This document shows positions 9,877 to 19,204 of a stretch of DNA of 64,000 nt, piece by piece. The position numbers were made by a program, and so were the translations under genes. Where the stretch lies: assembly GCF_001625565.1 (NCBI RefSeq), contig NZ_AUXS01000019.1, positions 83,484 through 147,483 on the forward strand. The letters run 5' to 3'. This stretch comes from Pseudoalteromonas luteoviolacea NCIMB 1944. Lineage in GTDB: Bacteria > Pseudomonadota > Gammaproteobacteria > Enterobacterales > Alteromonadaceae. A model generated the notes under the pieces. That model was not told where the DNA came from. It did no database searches and saw nothing but the letters and a program-made list of their open reading frames with translations. Every line of letters starts with the position of its first letter. The first letter of the stretch is position 1.

Positions 9877-10493
9877 GATTGAATCCTTTTATTAGTGTTA
9901 CTTTACAAAGTTGCGTAGTTTAATTAACGCGTTCTATTTGCGTCGTCGAAAGCGTATTTGAATAAAGTACATGATGTAAATTTGTGTTAATGCGCTAGTT
10001 ATTCATTAACAAGTGGTAGGTTAGTTAAATCAAAAAAAAAGTATATTACAGGTTATTACAAAGAAACTTGTCAGTTCTATCGTACGTTAACTACGTCTGC
10101 CCTGTTTATTTGTGTGGCTAAAGACAATGTTATAGGAAAGTATTCTAAGAAGTACCGAACTATTGAGACAGCTCATCAGAATTATCAGGTTTAGAGCTAA
10201 ATCCGCAGAATTTGGTGGGGCGACTGCTGTTAAAATTCCCAAAATTAAAATAAAGATCACCGTCGACAGACACAAATTATTGCTTAAACCTTGCATTTCA
10301 TTTCTGGTTAAATATCCAGTACTTAAATGGATTTGAATAGAAATGACAAGAGCACTGAAAGCACTGATAAATTTGTCTTCGACGTCTTATGATTGAAATT
10401 ATGGTGAAATTATGGGACAGACACAAATTCATTGCTTAAACTAGGTTTCTTTACTACTGTTTAAATATCCAGTTAAAAATTGAGCTTAAGGGA
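9877..10493. other. Intergenic region carrying two RAYT upstream segments
   Basis: This is an AT-rich stretch with no intact gene. From 10265 it holds a degenerate copy of the transposase upstream region (GACAGACACAAATTATTGC), followed by the intact copy starting at 10414. A hydrophobic minus-strand frame at 10087-10296 starts inside the repeat and is not credible. Confidence 0.5.
10343..10396 (+). pseudogene. 5' remnant of a second RAYT transposase gene
   Basis: The frame reads MTRALKALINLSSTSYD and then stops. It parallels the start of the intact gene downstream (MTRARKGLIDLSSTSYYHL). The ~80 nt upstream also align with the intact gene's upstream region. A 17-codon stub of a former copy remains. 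Confidence 0.7.
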
Positions 10494-11486
10494 ATGACAA
10501 GAGCAAGGAAGGGATTAATAGATTTGTCGTCAACGTCTTACTATCACTTAATAGCACGGTGTGTACGTCGTGCTTTTTTGTGTGGGGAAGATAAGTACAC
10601 AGGCAAAAATTTTGACCATAGACGAATGTGGTTGGTAGAGCGTATAAAGTTGCTCAGTAGTGTATTTTCGATAGAAATAGCAGCTTACGCCATCATGAGC
10701 AATCACTATCATTTGGTTGTTAAAGTGAATAGGCAGCAAGCACTAAGTTGGTCAGGTGATGAAGTGATATCGAGGTGGTACAAGTTATACAAAGGCAGCC
10801 CAATTGTTGATAGGAGCTTACTCGGTGACACTCTGAGTGAGGTGGAGGAACTGCTTAAATCTGAGCTGATTGAAAAATGGCGCGCAAGGCTGTATGACAT
10901 CAGTTGGTTTATGAAAAACCTCAATGAATACATTGCAAGGGAAGCAAACAAGGAAGACAACTGCACGGGTAAATACTGGGAAGGACGATATAAATCACAA
11001 GCTTTGTTAGATGAAACAGCACTGCTTAGTTGCATGGCGTATGTGGATTTAAACCCAATTCGAGCGAATATGGCAAACAAGCTAGAGGATAGCGACTTTA
11101 CATCAATTCAAGAGCGAATAAAGCAATTCCAAAGCAGTAAAGCAAACGTCAAAAAGCCAGATCAAAATGAAACAGAGCCTCACATCAAACAACCCACATC
11201 ACTAAAACCGTTTGGTGGTAGAGAGCAAGAGCACACATTACCATTTTCGTTATTAGGTTACCTCAAGCTAGTTGATTGGACGGGCCGTTATATTCACTCT
11301 AAAGAGAAAGGTTACATGTCAAAAGATGTGCCCCATGTACTCGCATCAATGAAAATTGAAGTGACGACTTGGTTGGATAGGGTACAAAACTATGGAACGC
11401 GTTATGGGAATTTTGCAGGCTCACAAAACGTATTAAGAGTTCATGCTGCTAAAAACGATGTAAATTGGTATAAGGGGGCCGGTTAA
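10494..11486 (+). CDS. Y1 (HUH) transposase, REP-associated (RAYT) type
   Basis: 330 residues. The HUH metal-binding motif NHYHLVVKV lies near residue 70, after YAIMS. The C-terminal part of the catalytic domain carries the family motif YVDLNPIRA and, before it, KYWEGRYKSQALLD, with the catalytic tyrosine expected in that region. Y1 enzymes cut and join single-stranded DNA at hairpins; RAYT members act on REP palindromes. AAGGG lies immediately upstream of the ATG. The last ~100 codons are duplicated downstream at 11702-12007. The gene is full length and looks intact. Confidence 0.85.
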   Translation: MTRARKGLIDLSSTSYYHLIARCVRRAFLCGEDKYTGKNFDHRRMWLVERIKLLSSVFSIEIAAYAIMSNHYHLVVKVNRQQALSWSGDEVISRWYKLYKGSPIVDRSLLGDTLSEVEELLKSELIEKWRARLYDISWFMKNLNEYIAREANKEDNCTGKYWEGRYKSQALLDETALLSCMAYVDLNPIRANMANKLEDSDFTSIQERIKQFQSSKANVKKPDQNETEPHIKQPTSLKPFGGREQEHTLPFSLLGYLKLVDWTGRYIHSKEKGYMSKDVPHVLASMKIEVTTWLDRVQNYGTRYGNFAGSQNVLRVHAAKNDVNWYKGAG

Positions 11487-12220
11487 TAATTTAGCTAAAT
11501 CCCTTTCTTCGGCTCTGAACTTTCATTTGTTTATTGAGATGAAAATATTCCTACTTGAAATTTATTCCTAAAAACAAATGTAACTCGACAGTTTTTCCTA
11601 GTTATTGGGACGTTTATAAGAAATTACATGGCGTCAATACTACTAACCATGACTGTACAGTTTATCAGCCTGCAAAATGTGCCTGTCCAATTTTTTCTTT
11701 TCACATCAAACAACCCACATCACTAAAACCGTTTGGTGGTAGAGAGCAAGAGCACACATTACCATTTTCGTTATTAGGTTACCTCAAGCTAGTTGATTGG
11801 ACGGGCCGTTATATTCACTCTAAAGAGAAAGGTTACATGTCAAAAGATGTGCCCCATGTACTCGCATCAATGAAAATTGAAGTGACGACTTGGTTGGATA
11901 GGGTACAAAACTATGGAACGCGTTATGGGAATTTTGCAGGCTCTGAAACAGTATTAAGAGTTCATGCTGCTAAAAACGATGTAAATTGGTATAAGGGGGT
12001 CGGTTAATAATTTAGCTAAACCCCTCTCTTCGGCTCTGAACTTTCATTTGTTTATTGAGATGAAAATATTCCTACTTGAAATTTATTCCTAAAAACAAAT
12101 GTAACTCGACAGTTTTTCCTAGTTATTGGGACGTTTATAAGAAATACATGGCGTCAATGCTACTAACCATGACTGTACAGTTTATCAGCCTACAAAATGT
12201 GCCTGTCCCATTTTTCCCCT
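11181..12220 (+). repeat. Tandem duplication of about 520 bp (transposase 3' end plus right flank)
   Basis: Copy 1 at about 11181-11701 and copy 2 at about 11702-12220 are nearly identical. They begin with the same CACATCAAACAACCCACATC and run through the gene end, the flank and the GTGCCTGTCC right end. Copy 2 has a 1-bp deletion near 12148 and a few substitutions. High identity indicates a recent event. Confidence 0.9.
11702..12007 (+). pseudogene. Duplicated C-terminal fragment of the RAYT transposase
   Basis: About 101 codons identical or nearly so to the end of the gene at 10494-11486, differing only at a few sites such as GSETVL for GSQNVL. The frame is open upstream to 11555 through the former downstream flank, so a chimeric 150-residue product starting MKFIPKNK is formally possible. 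It lacks the HUH domain and cannot be an active transposase. Confidence 0.8.
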
Positions 12221-12222
12221 TC

Positions 12223-12818
12223 CATTTTTTCTTTATTTATTTCTTTATTTCCTCAATCGGTTCACCCAAATTTTATCCACGGTATTACTTAAACCCAACA
12301 TATCAAATGAGATAAAGCTTCAAAAAGTGCATTTTTTAATCATTCTTACTCAATGAATTCAATAAAAAATAAAATTTTTATAAAAATAATTATTTAATAC
12401 TGCTCAACAGTCTTTCGAGGCTAAAATATTAAAAAATGCATAAATTTAAGCTCAAGTTGAGAATAATTAATAGTTGACAGTGTTGTAATAATTATATTTA
12501 GAGCAATGAATCGGACCATTTATAGTTTTATTCAATTTTTTAATGAACAAATCACATGCTTAAGTGAGATAGAGAAGAAAATTGTCGTTTTTATTCTACA
12601 AAAGTATAACAAATCAGCTTCTTGTGTATTTGTGGGTATTTAGTCTTCTGTTTTGAATAAAAATTCAGGTCTGTTTTTGCCGCTATCGATGACTTTTTTG
12701 TTTTTTCAATTAATGAGTTACAAACCTAGGATCGCCTCGTTGTTTTGATGTTATTTTTCGTATTTTTTCTTGCTAAGATGCCCCCGTTTTTTACTTACAG
12801 AATTAGGAAGGACTTAGG
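12223..12818. other. Very AT-rich intergenic region before the oxidase operon
   Basis: About 600 bp rich in A/T runs with no open frame of note. It lies immediately upstream of the first gene of the five-gene operon and presumably contains its promoter. I could not pick a reliable -35/-10 pair. AGGAAGGA ends the region as the ribosome binding site for 12819. Confidence 0.4.
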
Positions 12819-13661
12819 ATGAAGTTAAAACATACATTCATATCTTTATGCGCTGTTGCAAGTTTGGTTGCTTGTAATAGTATCTCTTCAGACTCAAAAC
12901 CACTTTCTGCAGGAAGTCTTTCAACTGAGCGAGCTGAAACTGAAACAACAGTGGTATTTATTCATGGTGCACATTTGCGGGGCTCTGCTTGGCAACCTGT
13001 TGCAACGGAATTGAAAAATGCTCAAATCATTCCACATATCATAGACTTGCCTGGACGTGATAATAAGGTGGCACCAAAAATCATCACCTTAAACCACGCA
13101 GCCAATTCATTGTGTAAGCGCACAAAAGACTTACCACAGCCACAAGTTTGGGTTATGCATAGTCAAGGCGGAGCGGTGGCTCACGAAGCACTTGCCTCAT
13201 GCAATAGAGCTCATGTGAGTCATTTAATCTATGTCAGTGCGGTTGCGCCATTCGAAGGTGCTAAACCTTTTGCACTACTAAATAAAGAAGATGAAAAAAA
13301 CTACTTTAAAGGTGTGACGTACGAAGACGGCTGGATGAAAATCACCAACCAATCGGAATATGTTGCTTCATTTACCAATACCAAATCAAAATCGATGCAA
13401 GCAAAGATTTGGTCACAATCAGTCGATGAACCTGCGGTGACAGGCGAAGGTAAAGTGCATTTAAATAAATCCAAGTTAGATGCTATTCCAAAAGTGTATG
13501 TTTTTGCAAAAGAAGACAAGATTATTTCGTATGCAACACAGCAAAAAATTGCTCAGTCTATCGGCGCGACACAAACCTATAGCATTGAGTCGGGCCACTT
13601 GCCTATGATCACACAACCACTAGCTTTGGCTGACGCAATAAAATCTGCTTTAAGGCACTAA
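12819..13661 (+). CDS. Lipoprotein alpha/beta hydrolase (methylesterase/hydroxynitrile-lyase-like)
   Basis: 280 residues with a lipoprotein signal (lipobox LVAC, Cys19). The fold shows an oxyanion motif VVFIHGAHLRGSAW, a nucleophile elbow MHSQGGAVA and a C-terminal His in ESGHLPM, so Ser and His of the triad are visible. The pattern HGA..RG.AW, later YVSAVAPFEG, resembles the small-molecule esterase family that includes plant methylesterases. It acts in the periplasm or at the outer membrane, on an unknown ester. It is the first gene of the operon, 42 nt before the oxidase gene. Confidence 0.8.
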   Translation: MKLKHTFISLCAVASLVACNSISSDSKPLSAGSLSTERAETETTVVFIHGAHLRGSAWQPVATELKNAQIIPHIIDLPGRDNKVAPKIITLNHAANSLCKRTKDLPQPQVWVMHSQGGAVAHEALASCNRAHVSHLIYVSAVAPFEGAKPFALLNKEDEKNYFKGVTYEDGWMKITNQSEYVASFTNTKSKSMQAKIWSQSVDEPAVTGEGKVHLNKSKLDAIPKVYVFAKEDKIISYATQQKIAQSIGATQTYSIESGHLPMITQPLALADAIKSALRH

Positions 13662-13703
13662 ATTTTCAATAAAAATTTAATCTATCGTTAAAAGGACTTT
13701 TTA

Positions 13704-15197
13704 ATGAAGAACAATACTCTTGCCCATAGTGGCAAGCCGATGACGCTTTTAAACAGTGTCAGGGCACTTGGCGCCAAAAGTTTAAAGGGCGCACCATCTG
13801 TAACAATTATAGGGGCTGGCATTGCTGGTTTAACTAGCGCATACGAATTAGTTAGGCTTGGCGCAAAAGTAACCATTCTAGAAGCAGATCCTGGTCATAT
13901 TGGAGGCCGTGTAAGAACTTTACGCGAGTCAGATGCATTGTATGCCGAGTTGGGTGCTATGCGCATTCCAACGCATCATCAAGTAACTCGTCAATACATA
14001 GCAGAAATGGGCTTAAAATTACGTCCGTTTGTTCAAGATAATGTGCGTACTCACGCAATGATCCGAGGTAAAAAAGTAGCGCGTAGTCCAGAGGGCTTTG
14101 AACTTTTAAAAAGTGCTTTTGAGCTGACCGCTAAAGAACGGAGCATGAGCGCAGATAATATGTGGGACCTTGCTGTCACCGAGGTGTTGAATTCATTGTC
14201 TGAAAAAGAAAAACAGGCACTTTATGAAAAACAATTAACCACTAAAAAACTCAAAGAGCTTGATGCAATGTCGCTTAAAGATGCGTTCAAGCAGGCAGGG
14301 TTGAGCTCAGAAGCACTCGAATATGTATCTTCTATTTATGGTGTTTCAACTTTACTGCATACCGCTTTCTCTGAACATTTAAGAGAGCAACTTGAGCGCG
14401 TTTGGTTTGAAGGCTTTGACGAAGTAGTGGGTGGCACCGACTTATTGGCAAAACATCTACACCAACGTATTGCTGGTCAAGTGAACTTTTTGGTTGGAGC
14501 TAAAGCCGTAGAAGTTAGAAACCAAGCAGACAAGGTGTCTATATGTTATCAATCGAGAGATAGAAGCAAACACACTATAGAGTCTGATTACGCAATTTGT
14601 ACCCTCCCATTTGGTGTGTTGGGTAAAATCGACTTTCACAACAGCATAAACCCTAAAAAAGCACGCGCATTTGCACAGGTACACTATGATTCTGCAACTA
14701 AGGTATTGATCAGAACCAAAAACCGCTTTTGGGAGATTAAAGAAAAGATCTATGGTGGCAGTACCATATATGATGCTGGTCTTGGCCATACTTGGTACCC
14801 AGCAGACAATGCTGTAGCAAAGGATCATGCCATTTCGAACTCTGCGAGTTATCTATTAGCCTCCTATACTTGGGGCCAACACGCACGACGTGTTGATACC
14901 CTTAACAACTTTGAACTTAAAGAGCTACTTTATACGGAACTTAAGAAAGTGCATCCCTATATTGAACGGGATGACATTTTAAGTGTATTGCGCTGGAGCT
15001 GGAGCAATCATACCCATTCAGCAGGTGCTTACGCGTTTTTCAATCCTAGAGATCATCAAGACTACTACGCGTTAATGAGCGAGCCCGAGCATCGCCTATG
15101 TTTTGCAGGAGAGCACTGCTCTGTATACCATTCTTGGATCCAAGGTGCACTGGTTTCAGCCCTTGAAGCCGTTCAATACATTCACAAACAAGCTTAA
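13704..15197 (+). CDS. Flavin amine oxidase, L-amino-acid oxidase-like
   Basis: 497 residues. A dinucleotide fold VTIIGAGIAGLTSAYEL starts near residue 33, followed by the second FAD motif GGRVRT. ELGAMRIPTHHQVTRQYI matches the substrate-carboxylate arginine region of L-amino acid oxidases (GPMR.P..H). The C-terminal CFAGEHCSVYHSWIQGAL is the family's FAD-closing motif. Known chemistry is oxidative deamination of an L-amino acid to the 2-oxo acid with release of H2O2 and ammonia. No signal peptide is seen. The next gene is a 2-oxo-acid decarboxylase, which makes the amino acid to oxo acid to aldehyde order attractive. AAGGA lies 8 nt before the ATG. Confidence 0.85.
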   Translation: MKNNTLAHSGKPMTLLNSVRALGAKSLKGAPSVTIIGAGIAGLTSAYELVRLGAKVTILEADPGHIGGRVRTLRESDALYAELGAMRIPTHHQVTRQYIAEMGLKLRPFVQDNVRTHAMIRGKKVARSPEGFELLKSAFELTAKERSMSADNMWDLAVTEVLNSLSEKEKQALYEKQLTTKKLKELDAMSLKDAFKQAGLSSEALEYVSSIYGVSTLLHTAFSEHLREQLERVWFEGFDEVVGGTDLLAKHLHQRIAGQVNFLVGAKAVEVRNQADKVSICYQSRDRSKHTIESDYAICTLPFGVLGKIDFHNSINPKKARAFAQVHYDSATKVLIRTKNRFWEIKEKIYGGSTIYDAGLGHTWYPADNAVAKDHAISNSASYLLASYTWGQHARRVDTLNNFELKELLYTELKKVHPYIERDDILSVLRWSWSNHTHSAGAYAFFNPRDHQDYYALMSEPEHRLCFAGEHCSVYHSWIQGALVSALEAVQYIHKQA

Positions 15198-15230
15198 GAA
15201 TTTTAAATTTGACTTTTGTAATAAGGAAAT

Positions 15231-16928
15231 ATGATGTCTTATACAGTCGCTGAGTTTATTACACTCAGACTTAAACAGTTGGGTTGCCACCATGTTTTTG
15301 GTGTACCAGGTACTTCTTGTTCTGATTTTATCGACAGTTTGGTCGCCGATCCGGATATGCACTTTATTAATACTGTCAACGAGCTGGAAGCTGGTTATGC
15401 TGCAGATGGATATGGTCGGCAAGGTGCACTTGGCGCCGTGTCTGTAGCTTATGGCGTTGGTACATTGAGCATGGCAAATGGCATTGCAAGCGCATTAACT
15501 GAGCGCGTACCATTGGCGGTTATTAATGGTGGTCCAACTGATAAAGATCTCAGCCTTGAGGCCGAGTACGATGTTTTATTCTCTCATTCAACAGGGTTTG
15601 GTAAAACCGATTTACATGTATTTAAAGAGTTGACTCTGGCAGCTGAGGAAATTCGCGATTTAGACGGCGCTGCTGACCGTATCGATCAATTGCTCATTAC
15701 CGCATTAGAACAATCTGGCCCTGTCTATATCGAGATCCCTCAGGATTTATGGAAAAAACCAATCGGACACTTTTCTGCAAATTTAAATTACACAGCAAGA
15801 CGCCATAGGGCAGGTAGACGCCAGTTTGTTCGCGCCATTAAAAACACACTGACTCATGCCAACAAGCCCGTCGTATTGCTTGGTGCTGAGCTCGTCCGCT
15901 TTGGATTAATTGATGAGGCGATGCAGTTTGTTGAGTCGCAAGGACTGCCATTTTATACAACGCTACTTTCGAAATCTTTAGTGAGTGAGTCACATCCGTT
16001 ATTTTGCGGCGTATACGACAGTGATTTGGCACCTTCCACCATAACACAAGGCGTCGAGTCATCAGATTGTGTAATTGCACTCGGTTGTTTGTTTGGGATT
16101 GATCATCGCTTCATGGTAGTTTCCCTCAAAGACAAATTGATCCGTGTTGCATTTAATAAAGCGATGGTGGGCAGCAACGTCCTACGTAAACTCTCTTTAG
16201 GCACAGCATTGGAAGCCATCAATGCTCTCCCAAGACTTAATACGCAGCAAAATGCTATACCCAGTGTCGCCGGCTTGAACTATCAACAACGCCGTGAACA
16301 ATGGCAATCAAAATTCGAAAATGATCCGTACTCAGGCACTTTGGGCCATGATGGTATTTTTGCAGCCATCGGAGATTTTTTAAATACCACTCAATCTCCT
16401 TACTACATCAGTTTAGATACCTGTTTGGCGAGCTTTCCTGGAGCGGATATTCCCGTTATGGACACTCAATGCTTCTTAGCAAACCCAATTTGGCTTTCCA
16501 TCGGGCAAGGCACACCAGCAGCTATTGGCAGTTATTTTGCTACGGGTAAACGACCGCTCATTGTCACAGGTGACGGTGGGTTCCAGATGGTCTCTCAGGC
16601 ATTTTCGTCGTTTGTACAAAACAATATTCCGGCAATAATCGTTATTGTCGACAATGGTTCATATGCGATTGAGCAATTTTTGATTGACGGCTCATTCTTT
16701 ACAGAGCCGGGCAAAGCTCCGCTGGATTACGTAATGCTCAACGGTTGGAAGTACGAAAATATGCCACATGTTTACAACGGCGGTATAGGGTTAAGAGTAA
16801 ATACCTATGAAGACTTGTTAGGTGCTTTACAACACGCGCATGCGCGACCTGATCAACCTTGTGTAATTGCGGCACAGATCCCGATGAAAGACCTCCCCGC
16901 AGAAAACCGTGCCTTTTTGGGTATTTAA
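15231..16928 (+). CDS. ThDP-dependent 2-oxo-acid decarboxylase (PDC/IPDC-like)
   Basis: 565 residues with the three-domain layout of ThDP enzymes. The N-terminal Pyr domain has HVFGVPGTSCSDF and NELEAGYAADGYGR, whose Glu near residue 50 is the cofactor-activating glutamate. The C-terminal PP domain has GDGGFQMVSQ..., then IVDNGSYAIEQF, the GDG-(x)~26-N motif that holds Mg-ThDP. LFSHSTGFGK stands where pyruvate decarboxylases have the HH motif, with the first His replaced, so the reaction may differ from simple decarboxylation. Carboligation is an alternative. Tandem ATGs at 15231 and 15234 follow AAGGA; the second has the better spacing. It lies 33 nt after the oxidase gene. Confidence 0.85.
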   Translation: MMSYTVAEFITLRLKQLGCHHVFGVPGTSCSDFIDSLVADPDMHFINTVNELEAGYAADGYGRQGALGAVSVAYGVGTLSMANGIASALTERVPLAVINGGPTDKDLSLEAEYDVLFSHSTGFGKTDLHVFKELTLAAEEIRDLDGAADRIDQLLITALEQSGPVYIEIPQDLWKKPIGHFSANLNYTARRHRAGRRQFVRAIKNTLTHANKPVVLLGAELVRFGLIDEAMQFVESQGLPFYTTLLSKSLVSESHPLFCGVYDSDLAPSTITQGVESSDCVIALGCLFGIDHRFMVVSLKDKLIRVAFNKAMVGSNVLRKLSLGTALEAINALPRLNTQQNAIPSVAGLNYQQRREQWQSKFENDPYSGTLGHDGIFAAIGDFLNTTQSPYYISLDTCLASFPGADIPVMDTQCFLANPIWLSIGQGTPAAIGSYFATGKRPLIVTGDGGFQMVSQAFSSFVQNNIPAIIVIVDNGSYAIEQFLIDGSFFTEPGKAPLDYVMLNGWKYENMPHVYNGGIGLRVNTYEDLLGALQHAHARPDQPCVIAAQIPMKDLPAENRAFLGI

Positions 16929-16982
16929 CCAAAGTTGGCCGGTACAACATACAGCCGGCCTCGCTAACACAAGGGTAAAATA

Positions 16983-17909
16983 ATGACATTGTCGCGACGC
17001 GCTTTTTTAAAAAGCGGTTTTGCTGTTGCTGGTTTGACTAGTGTTGATGCATTTGCTTCGCCTTGGATAAGGGCGTTGCTCAATGAGTCAAATAGTTACC
17101 ACGCTTTATATCTCAATAAATATTTATTTAATGATTTAACAGCTTTACTAGCGAAACAACTCCACCTATACCAAGACTCTGATGTACACGCTCAAGCGCT
17201 TGAATGTGTGTCTAAAGTGCAGGATGAAGGGGTAATTTATCAGCGTTTATCAGCTATTTTAGCCAATAGTAAACTCAACATGCAGCTACTGAATATGCAC
17301 CGCTTGCAAGATCTGCAAGTGCGTTTCAGTCAATATTTAACCGAGTTTACTCAAATGCAAAAACTCTCTGGGTATCTCAGTTTTGGATTACCTGATAGTG
17401 AGTTTGATCCGATTAATCATCTTCCATTTTTTAATGGCCAAACTTATACCATGACGCACGCACTCAATGAGTCATATTCTCCATTACAAAGAGCTGACTT
17501 TTCTGGTGTAGTACAACCAACAGAGTTAATCGGAAAAACACCAAAAATCAACGTTTCAAGCGTAGAGTTGGCTGCTATTTACGATGGCCCTCACAGCTAT
17601 TCAAGCGCTGAATTTACGAGCATGATGTTACGCATAAAGCAGGTCATGCCGTCAGGAGGTAAGTTAGTAATGCCGCTATTTAATGTGCAACAAACTGCGC
17701 ATAAACATGTGGTATCAGTGTTTAATGATTGGAAAAACTTGTTGCATGGCCGTTCTTGGCACGCAGCGCAAGCTCAAAGAGATCGGCTGCAATCTGTGAC
17801 TGCTTGGCATAAAGAAATGAAGGTATATGGCTATAAAGTGCATGCAGTTATTCCGCTCGATGAAAACACCATGCTTCCTGAGTATCTCAGTATTTACGAA
17901 AAGGTTTAA
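16983..17909 (+). CDS. Tat-exported protein of unknown function
   Basis: 308 residues opening with SRRAFLKSGFAVAGL and a hydrophobic stretch to DAFA, a canonical twin-arginine signal. It therefore probably folds, perhaps with a cofactor, before export to the periplasm. The mature part is largely helical (LLAKQLHLYQDSDVHAQAL, for example) with several His and no metal-cluster cysteine motif. I do not recognise the family. It sits 54 nt after the decarboxylase gene and 5 nt before another Tat protein gene, so it belongs to the operon. It may be a cofactor-binding or accessory subunit of the oxidase pathway. Confidence 0.65.
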   Translation: MTLSRRAFLKSGFAVAGLTSVDAFASPWIRALLNESNSYHALYLNKYLFNDLTALLAKQLHLYQDSDVHAQALECVSKVQDEGVIYQRLSAILANSKLNMQLLNMHRLQDLQVRFSQYLTEFTQMQKLSGYLSFGLPDSEFDPINHLPFFNGQTYTMTHALNESYSPLQRADFSGVVQPTELIGKTPKINVSSVELAAIYDGPHSYSSAEFTSMMLRIKQVMPSGGKLVMPLFNVQQTAHKHVVSVFNDWKNLLHGRSWHAAQAQRDRLQSVTAWHKEMKVYGYKVHAVIPLDENTMLPEYLSIYEKV

Positions 17910-17914
17910 ACATT

Positions 17915-18919
17915 ATGGAACCATTAAATAACAAAGGACTATCAAGGCGCTCATTTTTAAAAGGGACGGGCGCAGGTATGGGGATCTTGGCCAGCAGTAT
18001 GCCAAGTTTTGCATTAGAAAACGTTTTTAATAACCACAATGGTGCAGTTGCTACAGGCCAATTAAAAAATGCGGGGTTGCTAGAGCAAACGCAAACAAAT
18101 TCACTGTTCAACCAACTGACTTCCGCGCTCAACTTTAAACAATCTAAAAGTGAGAAAGTGCTCATAGTACTAGGTCAAGTTAGTACTCAGGCATTTCCGC
18201 ACAGCGTTGATCATAAGTTAGTCAATGCTTGTTTGGCGCAATTGCACGAAAAAGGTTGCAGTAACAAGGACATAACTGTTGCATATCACGGCCCGAATGC
18301 ACTAGCGAGTAATTCACCACTGGTCAAGGCTATGACAATGCCTGAGAAAGACAGCGCGCAGCTCGTTAACGTTGCCAATAGCGATGCATGGTTAACGCTC
18401 GAAATGCCAAAACCATTACCAAAAGTGAAAGTACTGGAGCAGGCCCAAAGTGCCGATCATATTATTTATTTAGATCAACTAACAGATCAACATGGCTCTT
18501 TAAACTGCCCATTAAAAGGCTTAGCTAAGGTTTTATTCGACTCCCAGTCATTTAGCAAATATAGTGATCAGTGTGATGACTTATTTAATATGAACGAAAT
18601 ACAAAACGCTATCTCGAAAAAGGTACGTTTACTTGCTTACAATGCATCACGCTTTATTGCGAAATCTTCGATGTCTGATGTGCAAATGCACCATGTCCAT
18701 CCGGGCATACTTGCTATATCAAATGACGTTAAAAGCCATCAATTATTTGCTGAAAACTATTTACACAGCGTACTAAATACAACGCCAGAGTCAAAGCATA
18801 ACTCACAAGAGCTTACTTGGTTTCAATCTGGTGTAAGTCGTGATCCTATGACCATAGCGCATATAGAGAAGACAATACGTAAATCAGGTGTTTCTTTGAG
18901 CAAAATAGAGCTTGTGTAA
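17915..18919 (+). CDS. Tat-exported DUF362-like protein
   Basis: 334 residues with a second twin-arginine signal, LSRRSFLKGTGAGMGIL, ending SMPSFA. The mature part has KVLIVLGQV...VNACLAQLHEKGCSNKDITVAYH, followed by SADHIIYLDQLTDQHGSLNC, then PLKGLAKVLFD. This is reminiscent of the DUF362 fold (phosphate-loop-like lines, aD.IInlpklK.H...KN), but without the ferredoxin-like cysteine cluster. The similarity is by pattern and uncertain. It is the last gene of the operon, 5 nt after the preceding Tat gene and followed by a hairpin at 18970. Confidence 0.5.
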   Translation: MEPLNNKGLSRRSFLKGTGAGMGILASSMPSFALENVFNNHNGAVATGQLKNAGLLEQTQTNSLFNQLTSALNFKQSKSEKVLIVLGQVSTQAFPHSVDHKLVNACLAQLHEKGCSNKDITVAYHGPNALASNSPLVKAMTMPEKDSAQLVNVANSDAWLTLEMPKPLPKVKVLEQAQSADHIIYLDQLTDQHGSLNCPLKGLAKVLFDSQSFSKYSDQCDDLFNMNEIQNAISKKVRLLAYNASRFIAKSSMSDVQMHHVHPGILAISNDVKSHQLFAENYLHSVLNTTPESKHNSQELTWFQSGVSRDPMTIAHIEKTIRKSGVSLSKIELV

Positions 18920-18969
18920 GTCATTAGTTATTGCGAGAAGCTATTGCTTTTTATAGGCTTCACTAAAAA

Positions 18970-18996
18970 GCGACCGACACTCATGGTGTAGGTCGC
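18970..18996 (+). terminator. Hairpin closing the oxidase operon
   Basis: GCGACCGACAC (18970-18980) pairs with GTGTAGGTCGC (18986-18996) over 10 of 11 positions with a TCATG loop, 50 nt after the operon's last stop. The trailing CATTTAATTCC is T-rich but has no long T run. Confidence 0.6.
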
Positions 18997-19204
18997 CATT
19001 TAATTCCAATTATTTAAGGTTTCAGCTTACAAGGTTTACGATAAACCTTAACTCCGTCTATGTCTTACTGAAGCATCCGTTGCCGTCATACCTTGCTCAG
19101 GTAAATTAGGGCATTTTTCACATTAGATTCTTTCAATTTACACTCAAAGCGCTTTGTGTAAAAAATATAACTGAACACTTTTTAATCATGTGAAGGAAAC
19201 TAAA

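Larger units (their letters stand above)
10414..12209 (+). mobile_element. RAYT/Y1 transposase element with inverted ends
   Basis: The left end GGGACAGACAC (10414-10424) and right end GTGCCTGTCCC (12199-12209) are inverted repeats with 10 of 11 matches. They enclose the transposase gene and a partial tandem duplication. An internal copy of the right end occurs at 11679-11688, so the original unit was shorter and has been extended by the duplication. The end motif recurs at 4328 and 7125. Confidence 0.6.

Noticed and set aside
10087..10296. Hydrophobic minus-strand ORF of 69 codons
   Set aside because: Its start lies in the antisense of the RAYT end repeat and no ribosome binding site is seen.
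12076..12315. 79-codon ORF starting MKFIPKNKCN
   Set aside because: It is the second copy of the transposon right flank (same start as 11555) and leads into AT-rich noncoding DNA.
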